From Bacteroidales bacterium UBA4893 (GTDB taxonomy: Bacteria > Bacteroidota > Bacteroidia > Bacteroidales > P3), in the NCBI GenBank assembly GCA_002399025.1, contig DHCV01000023.1, positions 101,911 to 150,256 on the forward strand: a stretch of DNA of 48,346 bases, written 5' to 3'. The position numbers were made by a program, and so were the translations under genes. Of this stretch, positions 9,904 to 17,247 are shown one piece after another. The notes under the pieces were generated by a model. That model had not been told where the DNA came from. It saw only the letters and a program-made list of their open reading frames with translations, and did no database searches. Numbering within the stretch: the stretch's first letter is position 1; each line of letters starts with the position of its first letter.

Positions 9904-9944
9904 AAGAGTTCTGCACTAAGCTAACTTGACTTAGTGCAACTCTT
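9904..9944. repeat. Imperfect hairpin I
   Basis: AAGAGTT (9904-9910) and GCACTAAG (9913-9920) pair with CTTAGTGC (9930-9937) and AACTCTT (9938-9944). This gives a 15-bp stem broken only by a 2-nt CT bulge. The loop is 9 nt. No T-tract follows in either direction. Confidence 0.7.
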
Positions 9945-9958
9945 AACCATTTTAACAA

Positions 9959-10005
9959 TTGTTTCCATGTTTCCATTTACTAAGTGAGTGGAAACATGGA
10001 AACAA
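9959..10005. repeat. Perfect 17-bp inverted repeat (hairpin II)
   Basis: TTGTTTCCATGTTTCCA at 9959-9975 is exactly complementary to 9989-10005, with a 13-nt loop. Each arm contains an internal 8-bp direct repeat of GTTTCCAT or its complement. No T-tract follows, so it is not a standard terminator. It could be a binding site or a miniature element. Confidence 0.8.
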
Positions 10006-10126
10006 GATTAAGTTTCAAGTAGTTATAAAATTAAATGGAAACAAAGATAAATTTCCTTGTCCTCAAATGATAAAATTGGGTTACTTGGAGATAAGTTTAA
10101 CTTATTTTTGAGCTAACAACTCTAAA

Positions 10127-10915
10127 TTAATTTTGCAAGAGGGTGTTGAAAAAGGGTTTTGGGTCTATTGCTCCAAAGAGGTAGAGTGCAGTTAGGATTA
10201 TGACTACTATTATTACCCAGCGCACAAAGTTGGCTCCGTTTTTTAAAGCAAATCTTGTGGCTATCCATGAGCCAAATACTCCACCCAAAGAGTGCAAAAG
10301 TCCATATTCCCAATATATCTTGCCTTCAAAAACAAAGACTATCATTGCCACAATTGAATAGAGAAACATAACTGAAACTTTGATGGCTGAGGTTTTGATA
10401 ATGTCGTAGCCGAGCATAATTGTTGAGGCAATAATTAGGAAGTAGCCTGTCCCTACTTGAATAAATCCCCCATAGACTCCTATTGCAAAAAACACTAAAT
10501 AGTTCGCCACCGTAAAGGGTTTATTTACTTTTTGAGGGTTATCTTCAAACAGGACTTTAGGCTTGTAGAGCATGAGTATAATCATTATTAGGAGTATTGT
10601 GCCCATGAAATAGGGGAATAGGTTTTGGGTCATTAGGCTTGCAAATAATGATCCTGCCAATGCTCCTATCATTGCTGGTATGGACAATTCTATTATCTTT
10701 CTGTCCTCAATGAGTTTTTTCTTCCTAAAGAGGATTGTGGCTCCAAAGGATTGGATTAATACCTGCACCCTATTGGTTGCGTTTGCAGCACTTGGAGGTA
10801 GCCCTAAAGCCAAGAAAAGAGCAATGGATACAACCGTTCCTCCTGCCGAAAGGGTGTTGATGAATCCAACAACGATTCCAGATATAACAAGAATTAGAAT
10901 TAATACTATGCTCAT
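10127..10915 (-). CDS. TSUP (TauE/SafE) family permease
   Basis: 262 residues. It is a multi-pass inner-membrane protein with eight or so hydrophobic segments in two similar halves. The family marker GFINTLSAGGTVVSIALFL is near the N terminus and the second-half repeat YGGFIQVGTGYFLI follows. TSUP proteins export sulfite, sulfoacetate or related anions, or import organosulfur compounds; the substrate here cannot be told. ATG 10915 is chosen because the longer frame would begin at a TTG that lies inside the -7 box TAATTTTG. The product therefore starts MSIVLILILVISG. Confidence 0.86.
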   Translation of the reverse strand: MSIVLILILVISGIVVGFINTLSAGGTVVSIALFLALGLPPSAANATNRVQVLIQSFGATILFRKKKLIEDRKIIELSIPAMIGALAGSLFASLMTQNLFPYFMGTILLIMIILMLYKPKVLFEDNPQKVNKPFTVANYLVFFAIGVYGGFIQVGTGYFLIIASTIMLGYDIIKTSAIKVSVMFLYSIVAMIVFVFEGKIYWEYGLLHSLGGVFGSWIATRFALKNGANFVRWVIIVVIILTALYLFGAIDPKPFFNTLLQN

Positions 10916-10921
10916 AATTAT

Positions 10922-10933
10922 TATATTTTGCAA
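10922..10933 (-). promoter_or_regulatory. -7 box of the TSUP permease gene
   Basis: On the minus strand TAATTTTG precedes CAAAATATAATAATT and the ATG at 10915. Only about 15 nt separate box and start codon, so the leader would be under 10 nt. Confidence 0.6.
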
Positions 10934-11012
10934 AATTACATCTTAATTCTCAATTATTGATTATTTTTTGTTTGTTGGAGGATTTATTATTATTGTGATT
11001 GATGTTTCTGGG

Positions 11013-11054
11013 AAAAGAAAAAAACCTTATTCTATTATTTTAGAATAAGGTTTT
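11013..11054 (-). terminator. Terminator of the sigma-factor operon
   Basis: Perfect 14-bp inverted repeat AAAACCTTATTCTA (11021-11034) / TAGAATAAGGTTTT (11041-11054) with a 6-nt loop. In the minus direction it is followed by eight T residues and CTTTT, so it ends transcripts from the Spy-like gene. Its 5' arm (in RNA sense) is the last of three 21-bp-spaced copies of AAAACCTTA. Confidence 0.88.
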
Positions 11055-11100
11055 AAAAAATTGGATTAAGGTTTTGAGAATTTAAAATAAGGTTTTAAAG
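11046..11100. repeat. 21-bp period tandem repeat, locus 3 (three TAAGGTTTT copies)
   Basis: TAAGGTTTT occurs at 11046, 11067 and 11088, two exact 21-bp intervals, with unlike spacer sequence between. The copy at 11046 is also one arm of the terminator. Confidence 0.85.
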
Positions 11101-11111
11101 CCCATTATCTA

Positions 11112-11657
11112 TTATCTTCTTCTGGATCGCTTTTCCTTATCTTTCCAATTAGTTCCTATCACATCTCTCAGAAATCTTTTCTCAGCATGGAAGAGCATGA
11201 TTACTTTTTGGGCAGGAATGGCTTTCTTCATTTCGATTGAATACTTTTCTTCCAATGCCATTATTTCCTTTTGTGCCTTAAAATGATTTTCCAACATTTC
11301 TTCTGCCTGAGAATTGGTCATTTTTAGGAAGTCTGGTCTTTTTGGGAATCCCTCATCGGTTGTGTCCTTTGGTCTGCGTTTTTCCCTAATAGACATAAGT
11401 TCCTCTTCATACCTATCATAGATTGGCCAAAACTTCTGAGCTTCTTGTTCCGTTAGCTGAAGCTCTCTGGTTATATAACCAATCTTCTTGGGCTTTAGCT
11501 TATTGTGTAGGTTTCTTGCACCATGATACTGACATGCAGAGTCAATTGCTCTTCTGTCTTTTTGGTGTTCGTTTCGGTGGTGTTGTGCGTTTAGTGTTGG
11601 CACCAACATTAGCATTCCCATTAGTAAAAGGGTGCTTTTTCTGATTCTTGTTTTCAT
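11112..11657 (-). CDS. Periplasmic Spy/CpxP-like protein (ECF sensor type)
   Basis: 181 residues with a signal peptide (LLLMGMLMLVPTLNAQ) and a mature, highly charged helical body. The motif ELQLTEQEAQKFWPIYDRYE is the LTxxQ-like segment of Bacteroidota proteins annotated as sensors of ECF sigma factors. A second helix pair carries AEEMLENHFKAQKEIMALEE. Spy/CpxP homologues bind unfolded proteins in the periplasm and feed back on an envelope stress response. It is the last gene of the sigma / anti-sigma module, 5 bp after the anti-sigma gene, and ends at a strong terminator. Confidence 0.78.
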   Translation of the reverse strand: MKTRIRKSTLLLMGMLMLVPTLNAQHHRNEHQKDRRAIDSACQYHGARNLHNKLKPKKIGYITRELQLTEQEAQKFWPIYDRYEEELMSIREKRRPKDTTDEGFPKRPDFLKMTNSQAEEMLENHFKAQKEIMALEEKYSIEMKKAIPAQKVIMLFHAEKRFLRDVIGTNWKDKEKRSRRR

Positions 11658-11662
11658 AATTT

Positions 11663-12115
11663 TTAATCGTTATAGGTTAAGTAATCTGTTAGTACATCTT
11701 CATTTAGATAATATTCTAAATATTCTAACTCATCATCACTCAACTCTAATTTGTCTTCATTTAATTCTTTTTCTTGTTTTTTAACTTTTGTTGGATTAGC
11801 GATAACTTTATCAATCGTTTTATTTTGTTCTACTTCCTCAATTTTGGTTGCAATACTTGTTGGTTTTGGGTCAGATTTGACTTGAGTAATTGCCATCTGG
11901 TCTTGAGTTGTAGTTGTTTTCTTTGGAATATTCCACCATATTGTACCACCTATTGCCACAAATAGCAGTATTACGGCTGCATATTTCAACATTTGTTTAG
12001 CCTTAGGAAAGAAATATTGCTTTTTAGAGGCTTGTCCTACCTTTGAAAGTATATCCTTTTCCAAACTATCGAAATAGTTTTCTGGTACTTTAAATGGATT
12101 ATTCCTTGTTTTCAT
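11663..12115 (-). CDS. Probable single-pass anti-sigma factor
   Basis: 150 residues. The N terminus NPFKVPENYFDSLEKDILSK is a motif I recognise from membrane proteins encoded beside Bacteroidota ECF sigma factors. One membrane segment follows (about residues 43-62). The rest is a periplasmic, Thr/Lys then Glu/Asp-rich tail ending in LSDDELEYLEYYLNEDVL. The topology fits a regulator that holds a sigma factor at the membrane through its N-terminal part, and its position directly after the sigma gene supports this. No zinc-binding HxxxCxxC motif is present, so it is not a classical ZAS-type anti-sigma factor. Confidence 0.68.
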   Translation of the reverse strand: MKTRNNPFKVPENYFDSLEKDILSKVGQASKKQYFFPKAKQMLKYAAVILLFVAIGGTIWWNIPKKTTTTQDQMAITQVKSDPKPTSIATKIEEVEQNKTIDKVIANPTKVKKQEKELNEDKLELSDDELEYLEYYLNEDVLTDYLTYND

Positions 12116-12159
12116 TAAATACTAAGTTTGATTATTAGACTATTTTTTTGACAAAAGGT

Positions 12160-12726
12160 TTAATGAGGAAATGAAATTTTATTTTTTTCTTCATCCAAAA
12201 GCATCTCCTCAACCTTTTTTACTGCAAAGTGATAGGTTGATTTCAATGTGCTTTGGCTTGTCTTAAGTATCTCTTCCATTTCTTTGAATGGCATATCATC
12301 GTAGTAGCGAAGTGAGAAGACTAATCTTTGTTTTTCGGGAAGCGAGAGGATTGCTTTTTGTAGCTTTAACTCAATTTCACTGCTATCAAAATACTTATCC
12401 GACTTGAGATTGTCGAGCATCGTGTCTTCCAATGTCTTAAGACTGGACTTATGTTTCTGACTTTTTGATTGAAGGAAATTTAGAGTGTGGTTGAGCGATA
12501 TTCTGTATATCCAGGTTGAAAGGGATGAGTCGTGGTTGAAGCTATCTATGTTTTGGAATATCTTAATAAAAATATCTTGGGTAAGGTCGTTGGCATCTTC
12601 ATGCGAAAGCACCATGTGACGAACCTGCCAATATATTTTTTCTTTATAAGTATGCGCCAAAAGAGAAAAGCCCTTCTCTCGAGTTTTGTTGTTCAGTAGT
12701 AGCGAAATTAATTCTTTATCTGTCAT
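12160..12726 (-). CDS. ECF-family RNA polymerase sigma factor
   Basis: 188 residues. Region 2 (KEKIYWQVRHMVLSHEDANDLTQ, DIFIKIFQNI, STWIYRISLNHTLNFLQ) and region 4 (LPEKQRLVFSLRYYDDM, FKEMEEILKTSQSTLKS) are both complete. The start MTDKELISLLLNNKTREKGF matches family members, so ATG 12726 is preferred over an in-frame TTG at 12768. It directs RNA polymerase to a regulon, probably for envelope stress given the anti-sigma and Spy-like genes that follow. It is downstream of a TPR gene and rimO in the same direction and may be co-transcribed with them. Confidence 0.92.
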   Translation of the reverse strand: MTDKELISLLLNNKTREKGFSLLAHTYKEKIYWQVRHMVLSHEDANDLTQDIFIKIFQNIDSFNHDSSLSTWIYRISLNHTLNFLQSKSQKHKSSLKTLEDTMLDNLKSDKYFDSSEIELKLQKAILSLPEKQRLVFSLRYYDDMPFKEMEEILKTSQSTLKSTYHFAVKKVEEMLLDEEKNKISFPH

Positions 12727-12776
12727 TTGGCTTTTCTTTTTCTTATCTTGTTTAGACAGATTAAACAACCAAAGGT

Positions 12777-13052
12777 TTAATGATTATACATGTCAGTATT
12801 GAAGAAATTGAGTATTTCAATACACATATCTCTTGCATCAGCAGCTGGAGAGTTTGGGTTTAGCTCGACTGCATGAGTATAGCTATTAATTGCGTTCTTC
12901 CAATCTTGTTGTTTTCTGAAAACGTTTCCTTTTAGATAGTAAGCTTGGTCTTGACTTGAGTCCATTTTGATTATCTCCTCTATCTCTTTCATAGCTTGCT
13001 CCAATTTTTCTTCACTAATCAAAGTTCTTATATGATTATATCTTTCTTCCAT
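12777..13052 (-). CDS. Small TPR protein
   Basis: 91 residues. Two tetratricopeptide repeats are visible: one from EEKLEQAMKEIEEIIKMDSS and a clear one in DQAYYLKGNVFRKQQDW to NAINSYTHAVELNPNSP. There is no signal peptide, so it is likely cytoplasmic. ATG 13052 is preferred to an upstream TTG because GGAAATAG precedes it. It lies 24 bp after rimO and about 50 bp before the sigma-factor gene. It may scaffold a protein interaction; no function can be assigned. Confidence 0.78.
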   Translation of the reverse strand: MEERYNHIRTLISEEKLEQAMKEIEEIIKMDSSQDQAYYLKGNVFRKQQDWKNAINSYTHAVELNPNSPAADARDMCIEILNFFNTDMYNH

Positions 13053-13076
13053 ATCTATTTCCAATTGTTTTAATAA

Positions 13077-14366
13077 TTAAATCACCTCTCCTATTAAATC
13101 AAACTCTAAGGCTTCAACAATTTTGATTCTATAAAACTTACCTTGTTCTACCTTAAATCTATCAGAAATCAAAACTTCATTATCCACATCAGGAGAATCG
13201 TATTCTGTTCTTGCTATCCAGAAATCTTGTTCTCTTCTATCAATTATAACATCAAATTCTTTGCCAACCTTTTCTTGATTCTTTTCTAAAGAAATCTCTT
13301 GTTGAATTTCTAAAATTTCTTCTATACGTTGTTGTTTCAATTCTTCTGAAACATCATCTTCAAGTTCATAGGCAGGAGTACCTTCTTCAGCAGAATACAT
13401 AAAACATCCCAATCTATCAAAACGAGTACTCCTAACAAATTCCTTCAATTCCTCAAAAACCTCTTGGGTTTCTCCAGGATAGCCAACAATTAGTGTTGTT
13501 CTTAGGGCAATGTCTGGAATCTTGGCTCTTATTTCATTAATCAAATTCACTATCTCATCGTAGGTTATATTTCGATTCATTGATGAGAGAATTGAATTAT
13601 TGATGTGTTGCAGAGGTAAATCAATGTAATTACATATTCTTTTCTCCTCTTTCATCAAATCAATCAACTCCATAGGGAGATTATTAGGGTAGGCGTATTG
13701 AAGCCTTATCCACTCAAACTTTTCAATCTTGAGTAGTTCTTTTAAGAGTGGAACAATTTTTCTTTCATTATAGAGGTCAATTCCGTAGTAGGTTGTGTTT
13801 TGTGCTACAATTATTAATTCCTTAACTCCATTATTTGCAAGATCTTTGGCGTGTTTAACTAATTCTTCCATTGGGATTGAAATATGCCTTCCTTTGATGA
13901 GTGGGATTGCACAATAGGAACATAGGCTATCGCAACCTTCAGATATTTTAAAATAGGCATAATGGTTTGGTGTTGTTAGCACCCTATTCTGATTGAAAGA
14001 ACCTTCCATCTCAACATCCAAATATTCTAAAAGCTCCTTCCATTCATAAACTCCAAAAAATGCATCAACCAATGGGATTTCCTCTTTCAAATCTTCCTTA
14101 TAGCGTTCAGAAAGACAGCCACATACTATAATCTTTTCAACCTTATGGGTTTCTTTTAAGGCACATGCAAAAAGAATTGTGTTTATGGACTCTTCCTTTG
14201 CATCTCCAATAAAACCACATGTGTTAATGATTATAACATCGCTTCGTTTTTGAACATTACCATAACTTACATTATGTCCTTTTTTGATAAGGTGACCTGA
14301 CAAAAACTCTGAATCTACAGTGTTTTTTGAACAGCCAAGAGATATAATATTTATATTTAAACCCAT
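13077..14366 (-). CDS. rimO: Ribosomal protein S12 methylthiotransferase
   Basis: 429 residues, full length. It adds a methylthio group to Asp of ribosomal protein S12 using two iron-sulfur clusters. The N-terminal UPF0004 cysteines are Cys12 (SLGCSKNTVD), Cys50 (INTCGFI) and Cys84 (CGCLSERY). The radical-SAM cluster is CDSLCSYC, with Cys145, Cys149 and Cys152. The C-terminal TRAM domain covers the last 65 or so residues. SLGCSKNTVDSE and the SEGCD motif separate RimO from the tRNA enzyme MiaB. The upstream barrel gene ends 1 bp before this start, so translation is likely coupled. Confidence 0.97.
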   Translation of the reverse strand: MGLNINIISLGCSKNTVDSEFLSGHLIKKGHNVSYGNVQKRSDVIIINTCGFIGDAKEESINTILFACALKETHKVEKIIVCGCLSERYKEDLKEEIPLVDAFFGVYEWKELLEYLDVEMEGSFNQNRVLTTPNHYAYFKISEGCDSLCSYCAIPLIKGRHISIPMEELVKHAKDLANNGVKELIIVAQNTTYYGIDLYNERKIVPLLKELLKIEKFEWIRLQYAYPNNLPMELIDLMKEEKRICNYIDLPLQHINNSILSSMNRNITYDEIVNLINEIRAKIPDIALRTTLIVGYPGETQEVFEELKEFVRSTRFDRLGCFMYSAEEGTPAYELEDDVSEELKQQRIEEILEIQQEISLEKNQEKVGKEFDVIIDRREQDFWIARTEYDSPDVDNEVLISDRFKVEQGKFYRIKIVEALEFDLIGEVI

Positions 14367-14367
14367 G

Positions 14368-15066
14368 TTATAGTTTTATTGTAAATCCGATTGTAAAATC
14401 CAAACGACTAAGGTTTTCTTTCTGATTAAGCTCAAATTTGTCTTCTCCAAGCTTTAGCGTTGATATTTGTCCACCAAAATAACCTACATTTAATCCAATT
14501 GCTGAAAAGCTATTGATTGAATAATCCAAATCTAAGTCAAGACCATATCCAAAATTATTTCCTTTATAGGTTAGGCTTGCAGGAGTTATTGTTCCTGAAG
14601 GTGATAACATTGGTATTTGTGAGGAATTTCTGAAAGAGAGATAGCCTGCAGTTGCTCTAAGAGATAGGTTCCATTTATCACCAAAGGTTGGGAACAAATA
14701 TTTGACTGATGGTCCAACATAGAACATATATTCATCATCTTTTACGTCAATTGAGTCTGTTGGGGAAAAGGTTGTTTGGGCAGAATTGAAAGCGTTGGTT
14801 TTGAATCCAACTGCAAGGTTTGGTTTGATTAAATAGTCGTAAGAAAATCCAATCTTCAAGCCATGTCTAAGTGAGCTATAGTGGTCTGGGAATACGTTTT
14901 GATTGACAAATAATTCATTTGGCTTTGAGGACAAACGATAGGAATATCCAATATCTAATGAAAAAAAATGTAAATTCTTTTTTGAATCGGATAATGTATT
15001 TTCTTGTGCATTTAGGAATGAGGTGCTAAGAAGCAAAATCCCTAATATTATTTTATTCAGTTTCAT
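14368..15066 (-). CDS. Outer-membrane beta-barrel protein
   Basis: 232 residues with a signal peptide (MKLNKIILGILLLSTSFLNAQ). It has alternating strand patterns such as KIGFSYDYLIKPNLAVGFKT, YMFYVGPSVKYLFP and NFGYGLDLDLDYSIN. It ends in RLDFTIGFTIKL, with the aromatic/aliphatic alternation of a final barrel strand. It resembles small 8-stranded OmpA/PorT-like barrels of Bacteroidota. No enzymatic or pore residue can be named. It sits between ftsY and rimO, which are usually adjacent in the phylum, so it looks like an insertion into a conserved pair. Confidence 0.8.
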   Translation of the reverse strand: MKLNKIILGILLLSTSFLNAQENTLSDSKKNLHFFSLDIGYSYRLSSKPNELFVNQNVFPDHYSSLRHGLKIGFSYDYLIKPNLAVGFKTNAFNSAQTTFSPTDSIDVKDDEYMFYVGPSVKYLFPTFGDKWNLSLRATAGYLSFRNSSQIPMLSPSGTITPASLTYKGNNFGYGLDLDLDYSINSFSAIGLNVGYFGGQISTLKLGEDKFELNQKENLSRLDFTIGFTIKL

Positions 15067-15086
15067 ATTTTTATTTTTTGTTTTGA

Positions 15087-16037
15087 TTATTCAAATAAAC
15101 TATCAACAAAGGCTTGACGATTGAAAAGTTGTAAGTCTTGCATCTTCTCTCCTAATCCGATATAGCGTACTGGAACTTTGAACTGATCTGAAATCCCAAT
15201 CACAACTCCTCCCTTTGCAGTTCCGTCAAGTTTAGTTAGTGCAAGAGCATTAACTTTGGTTGCAGCAGTAAATTGTTTTGCCTGCTCAATTGCATTTTGA
15301 CCTGTTGAGGCATCCAATACTAATAAGACCTCATGTGGTGCATCAGGAACAACTTTCTTCATAACATTATGTATTTTTGAAAGTTCATTCATTAATCCAA
15401 CCTTATTATGCAGCCTTCCAGCAGTATCTATTATAACTACATCTGCCTTTTTTGATATTGCTGATTTCAAGGTGTCAAAAGCGACAGAGGCAGGATCGGC
15501 ATTCATGCCTTGAGAAACCATTTCTACTCCTGTTCTTTCTGCCCAAATGGTTAATTGATCTACTGCAGCAGCTCTAAAGGTATCTCCTGCTCCAAGTATT
15601 ACCTTCTTGCCTGCTTGCTTGAACTGATAGGCAAGCTTTCCTATTGTTGTTGTTTTTCCAACTCCATTAACTCCAACAACCATTATTACATAAGGAAGTT
15701 CTCCTTTGTGGAAATCAAAACTAACCCTTTCTTCGAGCTCATTTTCATGAAGCAATTTTACTATCTCTTCCTTAAGTATTTGATTTAGTTCAGAAGTTCC
15801 TAAATACTTATCTTTTGCAACCCTACTCTCAATCCTATCAATTATCTTTAGGGTTGTTTCTACCCCAACATCCGATTCAATAAGAATTTGTTCCAGATTA
15901 TCAAGAACATCTTCATCTACTTTTGATTTTCCGACAATGGCTTTGGAGAGCTTAGAAAATAGGCTTTCCTTTGTCCTTTCTAAACCTTTTTCAAGATTTT
16001 CTTTCTTGTCTTTTGTAAAAAATGAAAAAAACCCCAT
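15087..16037 (-). CDS. ftsY: Signal recognition particle receptor
   Basis: 316 residues. This GTPase docks SRP-ribosome complexes at the inner membrane. The N domain is at residues 20-110. G1 is GVNGVGKTT (122-130), DTFRAAA is at 152-158, DTAGRL at 204-209 and TKLDGTAKGG at 268-277. The acidic A domain of proteobacterial FtsY is missing and replaced by a short basic N terminus (MGFFSFFTKDKKEN), which is usual in this phylum. It is separated from the upstream DUF4295 gene by a terminator hairpin (16110-16145), so it probably has its own promoter; the nearest candidate is imperfect. Confidence 0.98.
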   Translation of the reverse strand: MGFFSFFTKDKKENLEKGLERTKESLFSKLSKAIVGKSKVDEDVLDNLEQILIESDVGVETTLKIIDRIESRVAKDKYLGTSELNQILKEEIVKLLHENELEERVSFDFHKGELPYVIMVVGVNGVGKTTTIGKLAYQFKQAGKKVILGAGDTFRAAAVDQLTIWAERTGVEMVSQGMNADPASVAFDTLKSAISKKADVVIIDTAGRLHNKVGLMNELSKIHNVMKKVVPDAPHEVLLVLDASTGQNAIEQAKQFTAATKVNALALTKLDGTAKGGVVIGISDQFKVPVRYIGLGEKMQDLQLFNRQAFVDSLFE

Positions 16038-16104
16038 ACTTAATTATTTCTATAAATAATCTGCTAAATTAATATTATTATTTGATATTCTATTATAAAA
16101 ATAA

Positions 16105-16145
16105 ATAAAAAAGTTGCCTCTCTTATTTTTAAGAAAGACAACTTT
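16105..16145 (-). terminator. Terminator / attenuator between DUF4295 and ftsY
   Basis: Arms 16110-16124 and 16131-16145. In the minus-strand RNA all 15 positions pair, two of them as G-U, with a 6-nt loop. TTTTTTATTTATTTTT follows. In the plus direction the same two positions would be C-A mismatches, so the hairpin is built for the minus strand. Confidence 0.82.
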
Positions 16146-16171
16146 GTCAGTTATAAATAAAAACCTATAAA

Positions 16172-16327
16172 CTATTTCTTTGCTAAATAATCTTTAACCT
16201 GTTCAGAAACAACAATTTCTTCCTTAAATATATATGCACCTGTCTTAGGAGAACGACTCATGCTAATAACTTTTGCATAGTTCTTTCCTGTTGTGGTTTT
16301 CAATGTTGCAACTACTTTCTTTGCCAT
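16172..16327 (-). CDS. DUF4295 protein (ribosome-associated, Bacteroidota-specific)
   Basis: 51 residues, read directly as MAKKVVATLKTTTGKNYAKV followed by ISMSRSPKTGAYIFKEEIV and VSEQVKDYLAKK. This small basic protein family is found next to rpmG in Bacteroidota and is widely annotated as DUF4295. A ribosomal or ribosome-biogenesis role is inferred from that constant position and from its basic charge. It is 16 bp downstream of rpmG and shares its promoter. A terminator follows it. Confidence 0.9.
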   Translation of the reverse strand: MAKKVVATLKTTTGKNYAKVISMSRSPKTGAYIFKEEIVVSEQVKDYLAKK

Positions 16328-16343
16328 ATCTAATTTCTCCTAT

Positions 16344-16532
16344 CTATTTAATTTCTTTATGTACTGTAACCTTCTTCAAAATTGGGTTATATTTTTTTAA
16401 TTCCAATCTCTCAGGTGTATTCTTCTTTGATTTTGTAGTTATATAACGTGAAGTACCTGGCATTCCTGATGCCTTGTGTTCTGTACATTCCATAATAACT
16501 TGTATCCTTACGTCTTTTGTTTTCTTTGCCAT
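16344..16532 (-). CDS. rpmG: 50S ribosomal protein L33 (bL33)
   Basis: 62 residues. MAKKTKDVRIQVIMECTEHK and RYITTKSKKNTPERLELKKY are the bL33 signature; the C-terminal KYNPILKKVTVHKEIK is also standard. The zinc-binding cysteine pairs of some L33 proteins are absent (a single Cys remains), so this is the zinc-independent form. The gene has its own strong promoter very similar to that of the rRNA operon. rpmB (L28), normally directly upstream in this phylum, is not present here. Confidence 0.96.
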   Translation of the reverse strand: MAKKTKDVRIQVIMECTEHKASGMPGTSRYITTKSKKNTPERLELKKYNPILKKVTVHKEIK

Positions 16533-16554
16533 TTCTCTTATGATTTTGGGAGTG

Positions 16555-16562
16555 CAAAAATA
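16555..16562 (-). promoter_or_regulatory. -7 box of rpmG
   Basis: TATTTTTG followed by CACTCCCAA on the minus strand. From AGTTT before the box to CCCAA after it, the 23 bp differ from the rRNA promoter at only two places. No -33 box is seen at 19 bp. Confidence 0.75.
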
Positions 16563-16610
16563 TAAACTATTTTTATATTGACCTAATTTTCTTCCAAAAA
16601 AATTATTAAT

Positions 16611-17114
16611 TTAATCTTCCATCACTTGTTCTTCAACATCTACTTTAGTTGAATCAGCTGGAGTTTGAGTGGTTGATTCTGCATTTTTTTCATTTATGAA
16701 ATCCAAATTATGCTCAGAAAGATTACCTATAAAGAATGCTCTATTATATGTATTTTTCGAATAATCTCTAAAGAAACCTTGTACTGATGTATCACCTGGC
16801 TCAAAGCTATGAGAAATCTTTCCAGAATATCCATCTCTGCAATCTACCTCCATTGAAATAAACTGAATATCTCCTACTTCTCTTCTTCTTTTGGGTTTAG
16901 CTCTAATAACATCAAATTCTGTAAATCTAATTGTAGTGTGTTTCAACAATTTTGTTCTAATTTCCAACAACTCTTTATCTGTTGTTTTGGCACTAACCCC
17001 TACAATAACTATATCTCCTTCGATGCATATTGGAGCATCTATTAATTTTTCAACCTGTGAAAATGAAACAAGTGAAAATGAAATAAAGAATAACAATAAA
17101 AAAAACTTCTTCAT
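16611..17114 (-). CDS. Secreted protein of unknown function
   Basis: 167 residues from ATG 17114 (an in-frame TTG lies three codons earlier but falls in the leader). The signal peptide is MKKFFLLLFFISFSLVSFSQ. The mature region is not a family I recognise. It contains GDIVIVGVSAKTTDKELLEI, a DVIRAKPKRRREVGDIQF basic segment, and VQGFFRDYSKNTYNRAFFIG. The C terminus is Thr/Asp/Glu-rich and ends VDVEEQVMED. It has a -7 box TATTTTTG (about 17135-17142, minus). It diverges from lpxC-fabZ across a gap of about 130 bp. Confidence 0.72.
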   Translation of the reverse strand: MKKFFLLLFFISFSLVSFSQVEKLIDAPICIEGDIVIVGVSAKTTDKELLEIRTKLLKHTTIRFTEFDVIRAKPKRRREVGDIQFISMEVDCRDGYSGKISHSFEPGDTSVQGFFRDYSKNTYNRAFFIGNLSEHNLDFINEKNAESTTQTPADSTKVDVEEQVMED

Positions 17115-17225
17115 AATTTGCAAATATTTTGTGCAAAAATAACAAACTTTCTTTAAATGGTAATGCTCAATCGAAAAAACTTTGTCTTTAAAATTAATTT
17201 AATCTTAACATTCAAATTTTTTTAC

Positions 17226-17233
17226 TATTTTTG
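17226..17233 (+). promoter_or_regulatory. -7 box of lpxC-fabZ
   Basis: TATTTTTG followed by CAT, only 14 bp before the ATG at 17248. If transcription starts about 7 nt after the box, the leader is under 10 nt and no ribosome-binding sequence is possible. Confidence 0.65.
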
Positions 17234-17247
17234 CATCTTAAATAACT

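Larger units (their letters stand above)
9718..10126. other. Hairpin-rich intergenic region
   Basis: 409 bp between two minus-strand genes, containing three successive inverted repeats (9904-9944, 9959-10005, 10037-10056). GTTTCC or its complement GGAAAC occurs five times between 9961 and 10042. No protein of credible length is encoded. No clear -7 box for the DoxX gene was found near 9718-9760. Confidence 0.6.

Noticed and set aside
9959..10005. Possible CRISPR repeat
   Set aside because: There is a single inverted repeat with no spacer array or cas gene.
11112..12726. Sigma / anti-sigma / Spy-like genes as part of type IX regulation with PorX
   Set aside because: A different ECF sigma factor (SigP) is known to work with PorX, and nothing in this sigma factor or its position identifies it as that one.
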